From positions 682,001 to 746,000 of the forward strand of contig NZ_CP124862.1 of assembly GCF_030013905.1 (NCBI RefSeq): a stretch of 64,000 bases of DNA, read 5' to 3'. The stretch comes from Petroclostridium sp. X23 (GTDB taxonomy: Bacteria; Bacillota; Clostridia; SK-Y3). The translations under genes and the position numbers were made by a program. The notes below the pieces were generated by a model, which was not told where the DNA came from, made no database searches, and saw only the letters and a list, made by a program, of their open reading frames with translations. The stretch's first letter is position 1, and every line of letters begins with the position of its first letter. Shown piece after piece: positions 1-8,328 of the stretch.

Positions 1-1522
1 CCTTAATACATTTCTTAACTTCTCTATCCACATCCCACCAGAATTTTACGATGCATGGATTGGCCTGCCTCCAGGCATTAACAAGGGGTTTTAGTTCTTC
101 TTCTAAAATTCCCATCTCTAAGGCTCCCATAGCCTTTAAAGCACCCACTGATCCACCATAACCAAGTGCCAATTCTGCAATTTTCCCTTTCTGCCTTAAA
201 TGACCGTTCACACCATGCTTTTCTACGGGGACATTAAACATCTGTGACGCGGATGCACAGTAAATATCACCACCACTTGCGAATACTTCAGTTCTCCATT
301 CTTCACCCGCAAGCCATGACAGCACACGAGCCTCAATGGCAGAAAAGTCGGCAACTATAAACTTACAGCCTTTCTTTGGCACAAAAGCTGTCCGAATAAG
401 CTGCGAAAGTGTATCAGGTATATCTTCATAGAGCATTTCGAGGACTTCAGAATCACCACTTTTGACGATACCTCGAGCTTCTTTTAAATCCATCATATGG
501 TTTTGCGGCAGGTTCTGCAGCTGCACTATTTTTGAGCTGAAGCGTCCTGTCCGATTGGCGCCCAGAAAAGTAAACATGCCACGAATCCTGCCATCACTGC
601 AGACTGCATTTTCCATTGCAGAATATTTCTTAACAGATGACTTTGCCAGTTGCTGACGGAGTTTAAGCACCTCAGCTAGATGCTCTGGTGCGTCCTTTAA
701 TAACTCTGCTACTGCTTTTTTACCAAGCGTATCTGTTTCCACACCATTTTCAGAGAGCCAGCCTTTCATCTGCTGTACTGAGTTGGGGTTATCAAGTTCT
801 GTTGCTTTCTGCATCTGATCCATCAGCTTGGTGCGTGACTTCTCATCCATGGTAATGGCCTGTTTTACAAAATCCATATCTACCTTTATGCCGCGGTCGT
901 TAATGCTCTCACTCAAATGGTATTCATCCCATATGAATTCTGGCACAGGAAATTTAATCAATTTCTGCTCAATCTCCATCTCAGCTTCGACATCACGAAT
1001 GTTATAGGCTTTGAATCGTTCCCATTTATCTAAGTCATCAGAGGGTAAATTTCTTGTGCGGTTTCCATTTGCCTTAGTTGGGCTACAAGGAAAACAAAAG
1101 AAACGAATCAGGTCTTTACCTTCCGTCATTTTTTGCTTCCCAAGGCCAAGAACCGCACCCACACCTACTAATGATAACGGCAACCCCATATATGCTGCCC
1201 ATGTCATTGTGCACCTCCATGATTCAGGAGAAATATACTTGCCCACTGGGTATCCTAGAAAGCGCGAGAAGCATATCCGCTCAAAGGAAGCATTATGAGC
1301 ATATTTTATAATTTTATCATCTTCTATTGCAGAAAGTATCAATGGTGGTATCTTTTCACCGCGGGCTAGATCGATTATTTTAACCTCACTTCCATCTGTG
1401 GAATAGGCAAAGAGCAGTATTTCAAAATCATCTGCTTGAACATAACGATACACACCACACTTTGCTAAATTGACGCTACTATAAGTTTCAATATCACAGT
1501 GTAACGTTTTTATTTCAACCAT
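1..1522 (-). CDS. polA: Phage-type DNA polymerase I (family A), 3' end cut by window edge
   Basis: The minus strand is open from an ATG at 1522 to the window edge, giving about 507 residues of a phage family-A DNA polymerase. Residues 10-13 are DIET, the ExoI motif of a 3'-5' proofreading domain. NRTGRFSS lies near residue 325. Around residue 392 the segment ADFSAIEAR is polymerase motif A with its metal-binding Asp. RQKGKIAELALGYGG near 438-452 is motif B (helix O). There is no 5'-nuclease domain, as is usual for phage versions. The C-terminal motif C lies beyond the window. A GGAGATAGG ribosome site precedes the ATG, and the start overlaps the end of the HNH gene by 13 bases. It belongs with the DUF2815 and DUF2800 genes in a phage replication block. 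Confidence 0.93.
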   Translation of the reverse strand, partial: MVEIKTLHCDIETYSSVNLAKCGVYRYVQADDFEILLFAYSTDGSEVKIIDLARGEKIPPLILSAIEDDKIIKYAHNASFERICFSRFLGYPVGKYISPESWRCTMTWAAYMGLPLSLVGVGAVLGLGKQKMTEGKDLIRFFCFPCSPTKANGNRTRNLPSDDLDKWERFKAYNIRDVEAEMEIEQKLIKFPVPEFIWDEYHLSESINDRGIKVDMDFVKQAITMDEKSRTKLMDQMQKATELDNPNSVQQMKGWLSENGVETDTLGKKAVAELLKDAPEHLAEVLKLRQQLAKSSVKKYSAMENAVCSDGRIRGMFTFLGANRTGRFSSKIVQLQNLPQNHMMDLKEARGIVKSGDSEVLEMLYEDIPDTLSQLIRTAFVPKKGCKFIVADFSAIEARVLSWLAGEEWRTEVFASGGDIYCASASQMFNVPVEKHGVNGHLRQKGKIAELALGYGGSVGALKAMGALEMGILEEELKPLVNAWRQANPCIVKFWWDVDREVKKCIK

Positions 1523-2019
1523 ACATACCTATCTCCATTCTTTATTTTGCTTATAGCCTGATGACCCACACCATACAACTCTCCAAGCCGTGTGCAGGTA
1601 AACCCGCAGAATAATCCAAATCGTATTCCTTCAACATCATCCGTTGTAAGTTTCTTCCATGCCTTGCCTTGGCGATAAACATCATAAACATTTTCAGTCT
1701 GCGTATCGTATCGAAGGTTCACTAGGCGGTTATCTTTTGGATTCCCGTTTGTATGAAGCACATAAATACCATCCCTTTCGCCTACAAAAGCAGCCATAAC
1801 CAAATGATGAACCGCAAAGGTTTGCCTTGGATCATTTAGGACAACCATTAGATAATTACCTCGATTTCCGGGTCGAAGTATTCTTTCCTTTAATAAATAA
1901 TCAAACTCGCCATTCTGATTACTACTATGAATTACACGTTCAAGACTCTTAATTCTGCCCTCACTGCTTGCCTGGTACTTCCCCTCATATCCGGGTATGT
2001 CTTTCCATATCTCATCCAT
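1510..2019 (-). CDS. NUMOD4/HNH homing endonuclease
   Basis: A protein of 169 residues. Its N-terminus (EIWKDIPGYEGKYQASSEGRIKSL) is a NUMOD4 DNA-binding module. The middle (AVHHLVMAAFV...VLHTNGNPKDNRLVNLRY) is the HNH nuclease core with paired His, and Asn-rich metal-binding residues. A C-terminal helix-turn-helix-like stretch (TRLGELYGVGHQAISKIKNG) follows. Such proteins are free-standing homing endonucleases that cut a cognate allele and spread by repair. It sits exactly between the DUF2815 and DNA polymerase genes and overlaps the polymerase start, the usual position for a homing gene that moves among phage replication modules. Confidence 0.9.
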   Translation of the reverse strand: MDEIWKDIPGYEGKYQASSEGRIKSLERVIHSSNQNGEFDYLLKERILRPGNRGNYLMVVLNDPRQTFAVHHLVMAAFVGERDGIYVLHTNGNPKDNRLVNLRYDTQTENVYDVYRQGKAWKKLTTDDVEGIRFGLFCGFTCTRLGELYGVGHQAISKIKNGDRYVWLK

Positions 2020-2092
2020 TTAATATACCTCCTTTCCTAAAAAAGCAGGTGGTAGAGGAAATACCCCCACCACCGTCAATTGGCCTTTTCTA

Positions 2093-2644
2093 TTAGGCAA
2101 GGAAGTCATCTTCTGCAAGAGTTGTAAAATCATCTGCTGCAGAGGTCTTTCCACCAAGAGGCTCTCCATCCTTAATTTTTTGAATATTACCCAAACCACA
2201 AGCAACACCCTTATTACCGTTTGAGTTAAAAGCATAGAAGTTGAGTGAAACCCTACCATAGCAACCGCTGTACACCTCGCTGCGATCCATAATTGGCTTA
2301 ACACTTTTATCTACAATCTGTGGAGCAGTTTTGCTATTGGCATTGATAAAATAATGCCCCTTATAAGCCTCATCATCACGCTCTACATCTCCGTCACGCA
2401 GTGGCAGCTTAATTGCCGCTTTGTTCGGTTTCTTTCCACCAAATTTAGCGATGCCTTCCTCAATGGCTGCATCCACTGCAGCATTTATAGCATTAATGGT
2501 TTCTGTATCGTCTTTGGGAATAAGCACAGATACGCTATATTTTTCTGCGCCACCGTTGATGGATACTGGCTCCCATCCGTGAAAATAAGAAAGCCTTGTG
2601 TTTACACCTGTAATAACTTTAGTTCTGTTTTCAATTTTACTCAT
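2093..2644 (-). CDS. DUF2815 phage protein (probable ssDNA-binding)
   Basis: A protein of 183 residues starting at the ATG at 2644 (MSKIENRTKV), chosen because GGAGGG precedes it at good spacing. It belongs to the DUF2815 family, which in Clostridia and Bacilli phages lies between DUF2800 and the phage polymerase. The ending (TTLAEDDFLA) is acidic, as in single-strand DNA-binding proteins, where such a tail docks partner proteins. The family is widely taken as a ssDNA-binding protein, but that role is inferred here from context and tail. The DUF2800 stop is only a few bases upstream, so the two are probably translated from one message. Confidence 0.85.
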   Translation of the reverse strand: MSKIENRTKVITGVNTRLSYFHGWEPVSINGGAEKYSVSVLIPKDDTETINAINAAVDAAIEEGIAKFGGKKPNKAAIKLPLRDGDVERDDEAYKGHYFINANSKTAPQIVDKSVKPIMDRSEVYSGCYGRVSLNFYAFNSNGNKGVACGLGNIQKIKDGEPLGGKTSAADDFTTLAEDDFLA

Positions 2645-2648
2645 AATA

Positions 2649-3785
2649 TTAACCCTCCATAATTTCGTTAAATTCGTTTTTTGCATCAGCTACGTTCATC
2701 GCCGGTCTTTTATCCGAGTTAGGGACAAGAGTCGGCTTGCCCGGTGGTTTATAAATGAGGTTTCCTAGAATTTCCTCAAATTTGGTTTTACCCATCAATT
2801 TTTGCATCTCTGTCATAGGGATGAGGCTCTTACGATAAATGTCCTTGTATCCGCTGATGACAGCTTTTTCTGCTACTGCATTTTCATCTTTATACTTTCG
2901 AACAGATCGACCTTCCACAACCTTAAAACCATGCCACTCTTTACCGTGATTGACTGCAGCGTCTGTCGCATAAGCAGTTATCTCATTCGCCCATTTGGTA
3001 AGGTCGGGAAGAATGGTTAGAACTTTTTCTATCTCACTATCTGTAAGTAACGGTGGCATCTTAAACTCCATCTGTGCCAGTTTCAGATTTTCATCTGCTC
3101 TAGCGCGACATCTGGTGGATGCTCTGCAGAAGGTACACCACGGGCCAGGCATATATTCACCTTCACCTTGATAGGCTTTTGCGGCTTTTGGTTTTAGTTC
3201 CTCTTCTGCCCAGGCTTTAAGTTCTTCTACCGGAACAGTCCATGTGCTGACATTTTCTCTTCGTGGTTGAAAAATTGTCATTGATATTTCTTTGATGTCG
3301 TATAGGCTGTCATAAATCTCTAAAGCGCCTAATGCATACAGTTTCATCTGTGGATTGTCCTCTGCATCCACTAGCACGCCCATACCATATTTGAAATCTA
3401 CGATGTGAAGTCTATCATCTGAGATGATCACACAATCTCCTGTCCCAAAACCATCTGGAACATAACAAGAGAAATCAAGACGTTGTTCAATAAGAACGAT
3501 AGGATCTGTACAGGACTTTCTTGCAAGTTCTACCTGCTCCATGATGAAGTCAACGTAGGCATCGGTGCATTCTTCCATTTCATCTGAATCATACTCTGAT
3601 GTAGGCCTCTTACTTCTGATTCGAAGTGCCTTTTTTAGCTTGTGTTCAGAGAGGGCATGTGCTGCCGTACCTTCTTTTGCTGCTTCTCCATTTGTGTTTT
3701 CAAACTCAAGTTCCAGCCTTGCAGACGGTAAACAATGAAGCCATCTGTGTGATGAAGATGCAGATAATATTGCATGATTACCCAT
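2649..3785 (-). CDS. DUF2800 protein (Cas4/RecB-like nuclease)
   Basis: A protein of 378 residues, start at the ATG at 3785 (MGNHAILSAS) after CGGAGG. It matches the DUF2800 phage family, part of the PD-(D/E)XK RecB/Cas4-like nucleases. Visible hallmarks are LSASSSHRWLHCLPSARLE at the N-terminus, GEAAKEGTAAHAL, the active-site region GTGDCVIISDDRLHIVDFKYG (Asp then D-x-K) near residue 120, and a cysteine cluster CTFCRASTRCRA near 215-226 that may bind a metal or Fe-S cluster. It likely processes DNA ends during phage replication or recombination. The start overlaps the preceding gene's stop by 8 bases. Confidence 0.88.
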   Translation of the reverse strand: MGNHAILSASSSHRWLHCLPSARLELEFENTNGEAAKEGTAAHALSEHKLKKALRIRSKRPTSEYDSDEMEECTDAYVDFIMEQVELARKSCTDPIVLIEQRLDFSCYVPDGFGTGDCVIISDDRLHIVDFKYGMGVLVDAEDNPQMKLYALGALEIYDSLYDIKEISMTIFQPRRENVSTWTVPVEELKAWAEEELKPKAAKAYQGEGEYMPGPWCTFCRASTRCRARADENLKLAQMEFKMPPLLTDSEIEKVLTILPDLTKWANEITAYATDAAVNHGKEWHGFKVVEGRSVRKYKDENAVAEKAVISGYKDIYRKSLIPMTEMQKLMGKTKFEEILGNLIYKPPGKPTLVPNSDKRPAMNVADAKNEFNEIMEG

Positions 3786-4101
3786 TCCCAAGAACCTCCG
3801 CATCTTTCAAGATGTCAGCATAATAAGCCTTATCAACAGCACTTAACTTGTCAGCACCATACTTCCCAATGATGCCCCGCACTTCAGCGGTAAAGCCAAG
3901 CTGACTTTTTTCGGCAAGTACCATTCTCACTTTTTCCAGCGAAATATCCGGCTCATTTGCTTTTTCTGTCTTTGTGGTAGGTGTTTCTTTTGGAGCAGAA
4001 TCGCTATCTGCCATTGCATCACAAACCGCTTGTATGCTATCAGCAAGACTTCGCATATCATTTACCACATCAAGCAGTAACTTTATTTTGCTCAAGGTCA
4101 T
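3778..4101 (-). CDS. Small phage protein of the replication block
   Basis: A protein of 107 residues. The N-terminal third is a probable helix (LLLDVVNDMRSLADSIQAVCDAM), followed by a Thr/Glu/Lys-rich linker (about residues 33-52). The C-terminal domain (SLEKVRMVLAEKSQLGFTAEVRGIIGKYGADKLSAVD) resembles a LEM/HeH-like helix-extended fold. Relatives recur directly upstream of DUF2800 genes in clostridial phages, where they are sometimes annotated as an rRNA-biogenesis protein on weak grounds. Function is unknown; the position suggests a replication accessory protein. Confidence 0.75.
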   Translation of the reverse strand: MTLSKIKLLLDVVNDMRSLADSIQAVCDAMADSDSAPKETPTTKTEKANEPDISLEKVRMVLAEKSQLGFTAEVRGIIGKYGADKLSAVDKAYYADILKDAEVLGNG

Positions 4102-4288
4102 TTCCTCCTTTCGTCATCTCACAGATAGAGAGTTCCTCGATGCTGTCTCCGGGGATTACAATCGTTACACGCTGCTTTCCCCCAAGAAGGAATCGAAGGA
4201 TGCGCTCCCTCACGGAAAAGTTACGGTAAGTAACAATCCCGCCTGTCTGTGGTTTCTTTGAAACACTAATTTTTAGATTGTGCTTCAT
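4070..4288 (-). CDS. Small hypothetical phage protein, first gene of the left early block
   Basis: A protein of about 72 residues. The third in-frame ATG, at 4288 (MKHNLKISV), has GAGG at 8-base spacing and is preferred; ATGs at 4297 and 4294 are alternatives. It contains the basic segment VRERILRFLLGGKQRVTIVIPGDSIEEL, which reads as a small beta/alpha fold. I recognise no family. It is the first gene after the amidase terminator and the repeated leader motif, so it appears to open a new transcript leading to DUF2800, DUF2815 and the polymerase. The next gene overlaps its end. Confidence 0.7.
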   Translation of the reverse strand: MKHNLKISVSKKPQTGGIVTYRNFSVRERILRFLLGGKQRVTIVIPGDSIEELSICEMTKGGNDLEQNKVTA

Positions 4289-4330
4289 ATCCATCACCTC
4301 TTTCTGAAGGGCGCTTTTATTTGTTGCCCT

Positions 4331-4370
4331 CTACCTGGTAGCCTCAGGAGATACATAAATCTGACGGTTT
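4331..4370 (-). promoter_or_regulatory. Leader motif copy A, with palindrome CTACCTGGTAG
   Basis: On the minus strand this block reads CGTCAGATTT, five variable bases, TCTCC, two variable bases, AGGCTACCAGGTAG. The same blocks with identical spacing lie at 35935-35970. CTACCAGGTAG is an 11-base palindrome, so this could be a protein-binding site or an RNA hairpin. A further short stem (AGGGC/GCCCT) sits just downstream, before the ribosome site of the gene at 4288. The function is inferred only. Confidence 0.55.
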
Positions 4371-4373
4371 AAT

Positions 4374-4413
4374 AAAAAAAATGCCCAAAGAAGTTTTAAA
4401 CCTCCAAGGGCAT
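4374..4413 (-). terminator. Rho-independent terminator after the amidase gene
   Basis: On the minus strand an ATGCCC/GGGCAT stem encloses an imperfectly paired interior, followed by about eight T residues. It lies directly downstream of the amidase stop, so the late lysis transcript should end here. Confidence 0.85.
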
Positions 4414-4418
4414 CATGC

Positions 4419-5363
4419 TTAGTTAGGGATTTTCAGCTTTTGACCGGTATAGATAATCGTTGATTTTAAATTGTTCAGTTTAACAATCTCTGTGTATCTT
4501 GTGCCGCTACCGAGTAGCTTGGCTGCAATTGCCCAGAGAGAATCACCTTTAACTACCGTATACTCTTTGTAAGTTGGTGAAGAGGTGCTACCGGTGGGAT
4601 ATACAATCATCCCATCGTTGTTGAAAACATAATAACCTGGGTTCTTATCAACCTGTGCCTTTGCATTGGAAAGGATACGATATGCACCAAGCTGTGATTT
4701 CGCATCTGCCCAAGTCTTTCTAACACGGTAATAGCCTGTAGTCAGCTTTTCAGGATAGGTTGTATTTTCAGACCCCCCTGCAGGTGGTTCATTTGCTGAA
4801 AGTAACTTTTTGACCTCTGTTCTAAAAGTGGCCATGCTCTTACCATGTCTTGAAAACCAATGCCTTGGATCAGCATGATTGGATGCAATCCCTCGTTGAT
4901 ACCCTTCATAGTGGCCGATAATCGTACCGGCAGCCATCGGGTCGAGTTTATACTCCTTACAAAGATATGCACACAGTTCCACCGCTTCTTTATAGACCGC
5001 ATTAAAATACGAGGCATCGGTCAAACCGTCCTCGCAGATTTCAAAGCCAATATGTGTGTTATTTGCATCGCCTCCAGCATGCCAACCTCTATGATTCCAT
5101 GGTAGGGTTTGATAAGTTGCAATGGAGCCATCTTTAAGTTTCCCTATAAAGGCATGGACACAAACCAGTCTTCCATCTGGTCTGTCTTGATTCCAATGAT
5201 TATTATATTGATTTACTCCTAATAGACCATCATCCGGTCCAACATATCTGCGTAAATTTGGATTGTTCGCTCCGGTGCTATGAACCATGATACCTTTTGG
5301 TGTAATCTTTCTGCCTACCTTGTAGCAAGCATTCTCTGTAAAAATAAGCTTTCTGAGATTCAT
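4419..5363 (-). CDS. Endolysin: N-acetylmuramoyl-L-alanine amidase with LysM domain
   Basis: A protein of 314 residues. Residues about 20-170 form an Amidase_2 domain, with zinc ligands visible as His28 in GIMVHSTGA and the HADPRHW segment near 160, and WNHRGWHAGGDANNTHIGFEIC in between. A linker and an SH3-like region (YYRVRKTWADAKSQLGAYRILSNA) follow. The last 45 residues (YTVVKGDSLWAIAAKLLG...IYTGQKLKIPN) are a LysM peptidoglycan-binding domain. It has no signal peptide, so it relies on the holin gene that ends at its start codon (both at 5363). It cuts the amide bond between MurNAc and L-Ala of the stem peptide to release phage. Confidence 0.95.
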   Translation of the reverse strand: MNLRKLIFTENACYKVGRKITPKGIMVHSTGANNPNLRRYVGPDDGLLGVNQYNNHWNQDRPDGRLVCVHAFIGKLKDGSIATYQTLPWNHRGWHAGGDANNTHIGFEICEDGLTDASYFNAVYKEAVELCAYLCKEYKLDPMAAGTIIGHYEGYQRGIASNHADPRHWFSRHGKSMATFRTEVKKLLSANEPPAGGSENTTYPEKLTTGYYRVRKTWADAKSQLGAYRILSNAKAQVDKNPGYYVFNNDGMIVYPTGSTSSPTYKEYTVVKGDSLWAIAAKLLGSGTRYTEIVKLNNLKSTIIYTGQKLKIPN

Positions 5364-5770
5364 TATTGCTCTCCTCCTTTGTTATGCAGCTGAGCAAGAA
5401 TATCCTTTAATTTTTCTGGTATCGGTAATCCTAAGCGCCCTGCATTTTCCAACATGGAAACCCCTTCATTGGAGCAATAGAAAAAGATGATGGCGGTTCG
5501 GAGCATGCTACCGTCTCCTATAAGGTTCGTGTCGATAATATGGCCGATTCCTACCATTACAAAAATAAGCACCTTCTTAAAAATGCCTCGAAAACCGACT
5601 TCGCTGGATAGCTTTTTATCAACGATGGCGCACATGACACCAGTGATATAATCAGCCACCATCAATGTAACTAATGCATATAAAAACCCATCAAACCCTC
5701 CTAAAAACCATCCCAAGAATCCACCTAATGCAGTTAGTGCCACTTGTACCCAGTTCCAAATTTCCTTCAT
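5363..5770 (-). CDS. Phage holin (Phage_holin_4 / TcdE-like family)
   Basis: A protein of 135 residues; the start MKEIWNWVQ at 5770 is preceded by AAGGAGG, so upstream in-frame ATGs are not needed. It has hydrophobic segments at about 8-50 (VALTALGGFLGWFLGG; FLYALVTLMVADYITGVMCAIV) and 68-85 (VLIFVMVGIGHII), the glycine-rich DYITG motif of the Cp-1/TcdE-type holin family, and a charged C-terminus. It would form membrane lesions that let the downstream amidase out. It is separated from the tail genes by a terminator-like hairpin and is coupled to the amidase by a one-base overlap. Confidence 0.93.
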   Translation of the reverse strand: MKEIWNWVQVALTALGGFLGWFLGGFDGFLYALVTLMVADYITGVMCAIVDKKLSSEVGFRGIFKKVLIFVMVGIGHIIDTNLIGDGSMLRTAIIFFYCSNEGVSMLENAGRLGLPIPEKLKDILAQLHNKGGEQ

Positions 5771-5800
5771 GACTTTTACCTCCTTCATGATTTTGAATAT

Positions 5801-5835
5801 ATAAAAAGAGTGCCTGCATCTTCGCAAACACTCTT
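5801..5835 (-). terminator. Terminator between the tail GH18 gene and the holin
   Basis: On the minus strand a 12-pair stem (AAGAGTGTTTGC with GCAGGCACTCTT, two G-U pairs) closes a six-base loop and is followed by TTTTTATA. It lies between the GH18 stop at 5857 and the holin ribosome site. It may be partly read through, so that lysis genes are expressed less than tail genes. Confidence 0.75.
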
Positions 5836-5856
5836 GGATCGTTATAATTGATTCGC

Positions 5857-8328
5857 TTATATTTGTTTAGGCAGTGCCTCCCATAATCTCATGTCCTCCT
5901 GTCCTAAAGACCAAATGGCAATTCCTCTAAGTTTCCACCGATATGCTGCTTCATTTGCCCAATAAACAAGGCTGTCTACGTCCTGGTAATAAAGAATTGA
6001 AAAACCATCAGCATCTCCAAGAAATAGGCGAGAGATCCAAACATTGATATCCTTAGGCACGACTTTTACTGAATAATCATTTCCGCATACAAGTGGCAAG
6101 ACTCCTGAGTGAAAGAAATCATAATCCATAGAGATGTCTTGGCTTCTTGTTGAAGACTCCTCCACATCACTATTTACAGCGAATACCTGAAACTCATTAT
6201 CCCAAGTCACACCAGTCCTTGAAAGCCTTCCATACTCTACGGTCGTTCCTCCTGGAAATATCACATCAAACCTTTCATACGGTTCATAGACCCAAGCATC
6301 TCCCAACCTTAATAGTTCACAAAGAATGCGACCATCAGAACGAACCCCTGCATAACCTCCTGAAAACCCATTAAGGGTTGCAGTAAATCGAAGAGTATTA
6401 CTTGCCCCTGAATAGACCCTTACCGAGTTACCTCTAATCCTCATTTCAATAGTGTACATCCTCGGATTGGAACGAAGATTTGCCTCTGTTGTTTTTATAA
6501 TCTCAGTGGCAGTACTACCTAGTAGGGAAGAACCTTTATAAAGCTCGATGCGTTGCGTATTGAAATTAAGACAGCAAAATACACCCCCGCAAAATACCCC
6601 CGCTCGGCCATTTCCTTCCGGTGTAAATGCTATTCTTGCTCGTAAATGAACATCTGAAAAACCTGTGTAATTCCATGCCAACTCTCCTGATCCATCAAGC
6701 TGTGAGTAGGGACGACTAGTTGTTTGATTAGGATTTCTCCACACCTGCCACTGTCCACTTAAAGCTGTCCAATAACTAGATGGTAAGGGGTTGTCATCCC
6801 TAAAGTCTTCATACCAAACTAGTGCAGAGTCTGCTTTTCGACGTAGCACCTCTGTGGTTAGCTTAAATCCTCGATCCGGTTCAGCCATCACTCCGTTAAC
6901 ATCTTTAAACATTCGTGGTGATAACATAAATTCTGCCTCTCCTGCAGAAGGACTCTCAGAGAAATTAGAGCATACACGAAATCCATAAAACTGCACACCT
7001 GGTACTAGCGCACTGACGCTGATTGTGTGCGTGCCGGCTGAAAGATATACACCCGAAGACAAGGAAAGCCAGCAAGTTGTGCGCCAATATGGCCACCATA
7101 GTCTATTCTCACTAAAAGTAGAACTTACACCATCCAAAGCAACATGAATACCATTCTTATCCCAAAAGGGAAAAGAGATACGGAATGCAACATCATAAAC
7201 ACCGGCAGTAGCTATTTCAAATTCATATTCTGCTTCGCCTCCTTCTCCAAGGGTTACCATTTGAGTAGAAACGGACACGTTCCCAGTATGGCTATATGGA
7301 CTTCCTCCAGTCCGGTCTACATAGATTGTGCCAAACTCAGTTCTTTGCTGTTTACTATAGGCTGTCAAATATCTGCGCCTGTTATAGGTTTCTCCAATTA
7401 ACGGATACGTTCTTGAAACCGCATCCCACCCTTCCATGTAGTCATACACCTGAGGCAAAGCCCAAGGAACTTTATCGTAATCATCCCAATACGCAATGAT
7501 AGGAATACGAGGTTGGGGAGGAGCATCATTTGTGAAGTTATAGACTCCAGTCATCCAGTTTTGGGCTGCATAATAGGTGTTGGAAATTCCTCGGTAGGTA
7601 ATGCCTAGATTCGCAGGAGAATCGTGTATCCTCCAGTTCCAACCATAAGCAGGCAGTCCAAAGAACACTTTTTCAGGAGTCATTACGCGAGCCGCATAAT
7701 CATAGGTCCCTTCCAGCCAATTCCTAGGGGATACAGGTCCCGGTGCAGAACCCGCCCAAGCCATGCCATAACTCATGATTGCTGCTGTATCGCAGTAGGG
7801 ATCTAAGTCTTCATAAACACACCAGTTTTCACCACCAACGGAGCCTTGTACCCCTGTCATGCCGGGTAAGCAAATATTCACGAGTTTAGATGGATTGTAT
7901 GCTTTAACCGTATTATAGATATCTTGAAAGAGAGCATTGGCCGCATCCTTATTTTCATAGCCACCACCACGCTCTAAGTCTATATCCACTCCAGCGCACC
8001 AAGGGTATTTAATCATAATACGAATAATCTCAGTAAGGAATTTATCCTTCGCGCCGTTTGTATTATTTCTAAGGGCTGTAAAAATGGATGCTGTACCATG
8101 ATTCATGATTGTAAGCAGCCACTTGATATGTGGCCATCGGTTGATGTAAGTAAGCATGCTGGAGATGCTTGTACCTGTTTCTGTTATTGTTCCGGTAATA
8201 TCTACTTCAAAGGTAAAAATCCCTACGGTATCCAAGCGATCACCATAATCACGTAAGGCTTGGTACATACGAGCATTGCCCATGAAGCTCCAAACCATGC
8301 ACCGTTTTCCTTTTAAATAATCTCTCAT
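5857..8328 (-). CDS. Tail-associated glycoside hydrolase family 18 protein
   Basis: A protein of 823 residues. Residues about 8-300 form a GH18 TIM barrel: GVDIDLE at 113-119 matches the DxxDxDxE catalytic signature, with Glu119 as the acid/base, and IMSYGMAW and FGLPAYGWNW are later barrel strands. Residues about 340-460 look like a carbohydrate-binding beta-sandwich (TAGVYDVAFRISFPFW...GVYLSAGTHTISV). A concanavalin-like module follows at about 515-680. The last part repeats a barrel-like ending (DVDSLVYWANEAAYRWKLRGIAIWSLGQED). It sits in the tail-tip region, so it probably cleaves a cell-wall or surface polysaccharide during adsorption. The precise substrate cannot be read from sequence. 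Confidence 0.88.
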   Translation of the reverse strand: MRDYLKGKRCMVWSFMGNARMYQALRDYGDRLDTVGIFTFEVDITGTITETGTSISSMLTYINRWPHIKWLLTIMNHGTASIFTALRNNTNGAKDKFLTEIIRIMIKYPWCAGVDIDLERGGGYENKDAANALFQDIYNTVKAYNPSKLVNICLPGMTGVQGSVGGENWCVYEDLDPYCDTAAIMSYGMAWAGSAPGPVSPRNWLEGTYDYAARVMTPEKVFFGLPAYGWNWRIHDSPANLGITYRGISNTYYAAQNWMTGVYNFTNDAPPQPRIPIIAYWDDYDKVPWALPQVYDYMEGWDAVSRTYPLIGETYNRRRYLTAYSKQQRTEFGTIYVDRTGGSPYSHTGNVSVSTQMVTLGEGGEAEYEFEIATAGVYDVAFRISFPFWDKNGIHVALDGVSSTFSENRLWWPYWRTTCWLSLSSGVYLSAGTHTISVSALVPGVQFYGFRVCSNFSESPSAGEAEFMLSPRMFKDVNGVMAEPDRGFKLTTEVLRRKADSALVWYEDFRDDNPLPSSYWTALSGQWQVWRNPNQTTSRPYSQLDGSGELAWNYTGFSDVHLRARIAFTPEGNGRAGVFCGGVFCCLNFNTQRIELYKGSSLLGSTATEIIKTTEANLRSNPRMYTIEMRIRGNSVRVYSGASNTLRFTATLNGFSGGYAGVRSDGRILCELLRLGDAWVYEPYERFDVIFPGGTTVEYGRLSRTGVTWDNEFQVFAVNSDVEESSTRSQDISMDYDFFHSGVLPLVCGNDYSVKVVPKDINVWISRLFLGDADGFSILYYQDVDSLVYWANEAAYRWKLRGIAIWSLGQEDMRLWEALPKQI

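Noticed and set aside
1011..1311. Plus-strand open frames within the left 1.5 kb
   Set aside because: The minus strand encodes a continuous DNA polymerase with clear motifs, so these are shadows.
2020..2304. Open minus-strand frame MLSQLWIAARCTAV
   Set aside because: It lies in another frame of the DUF2815 gene and has no recognisable family.
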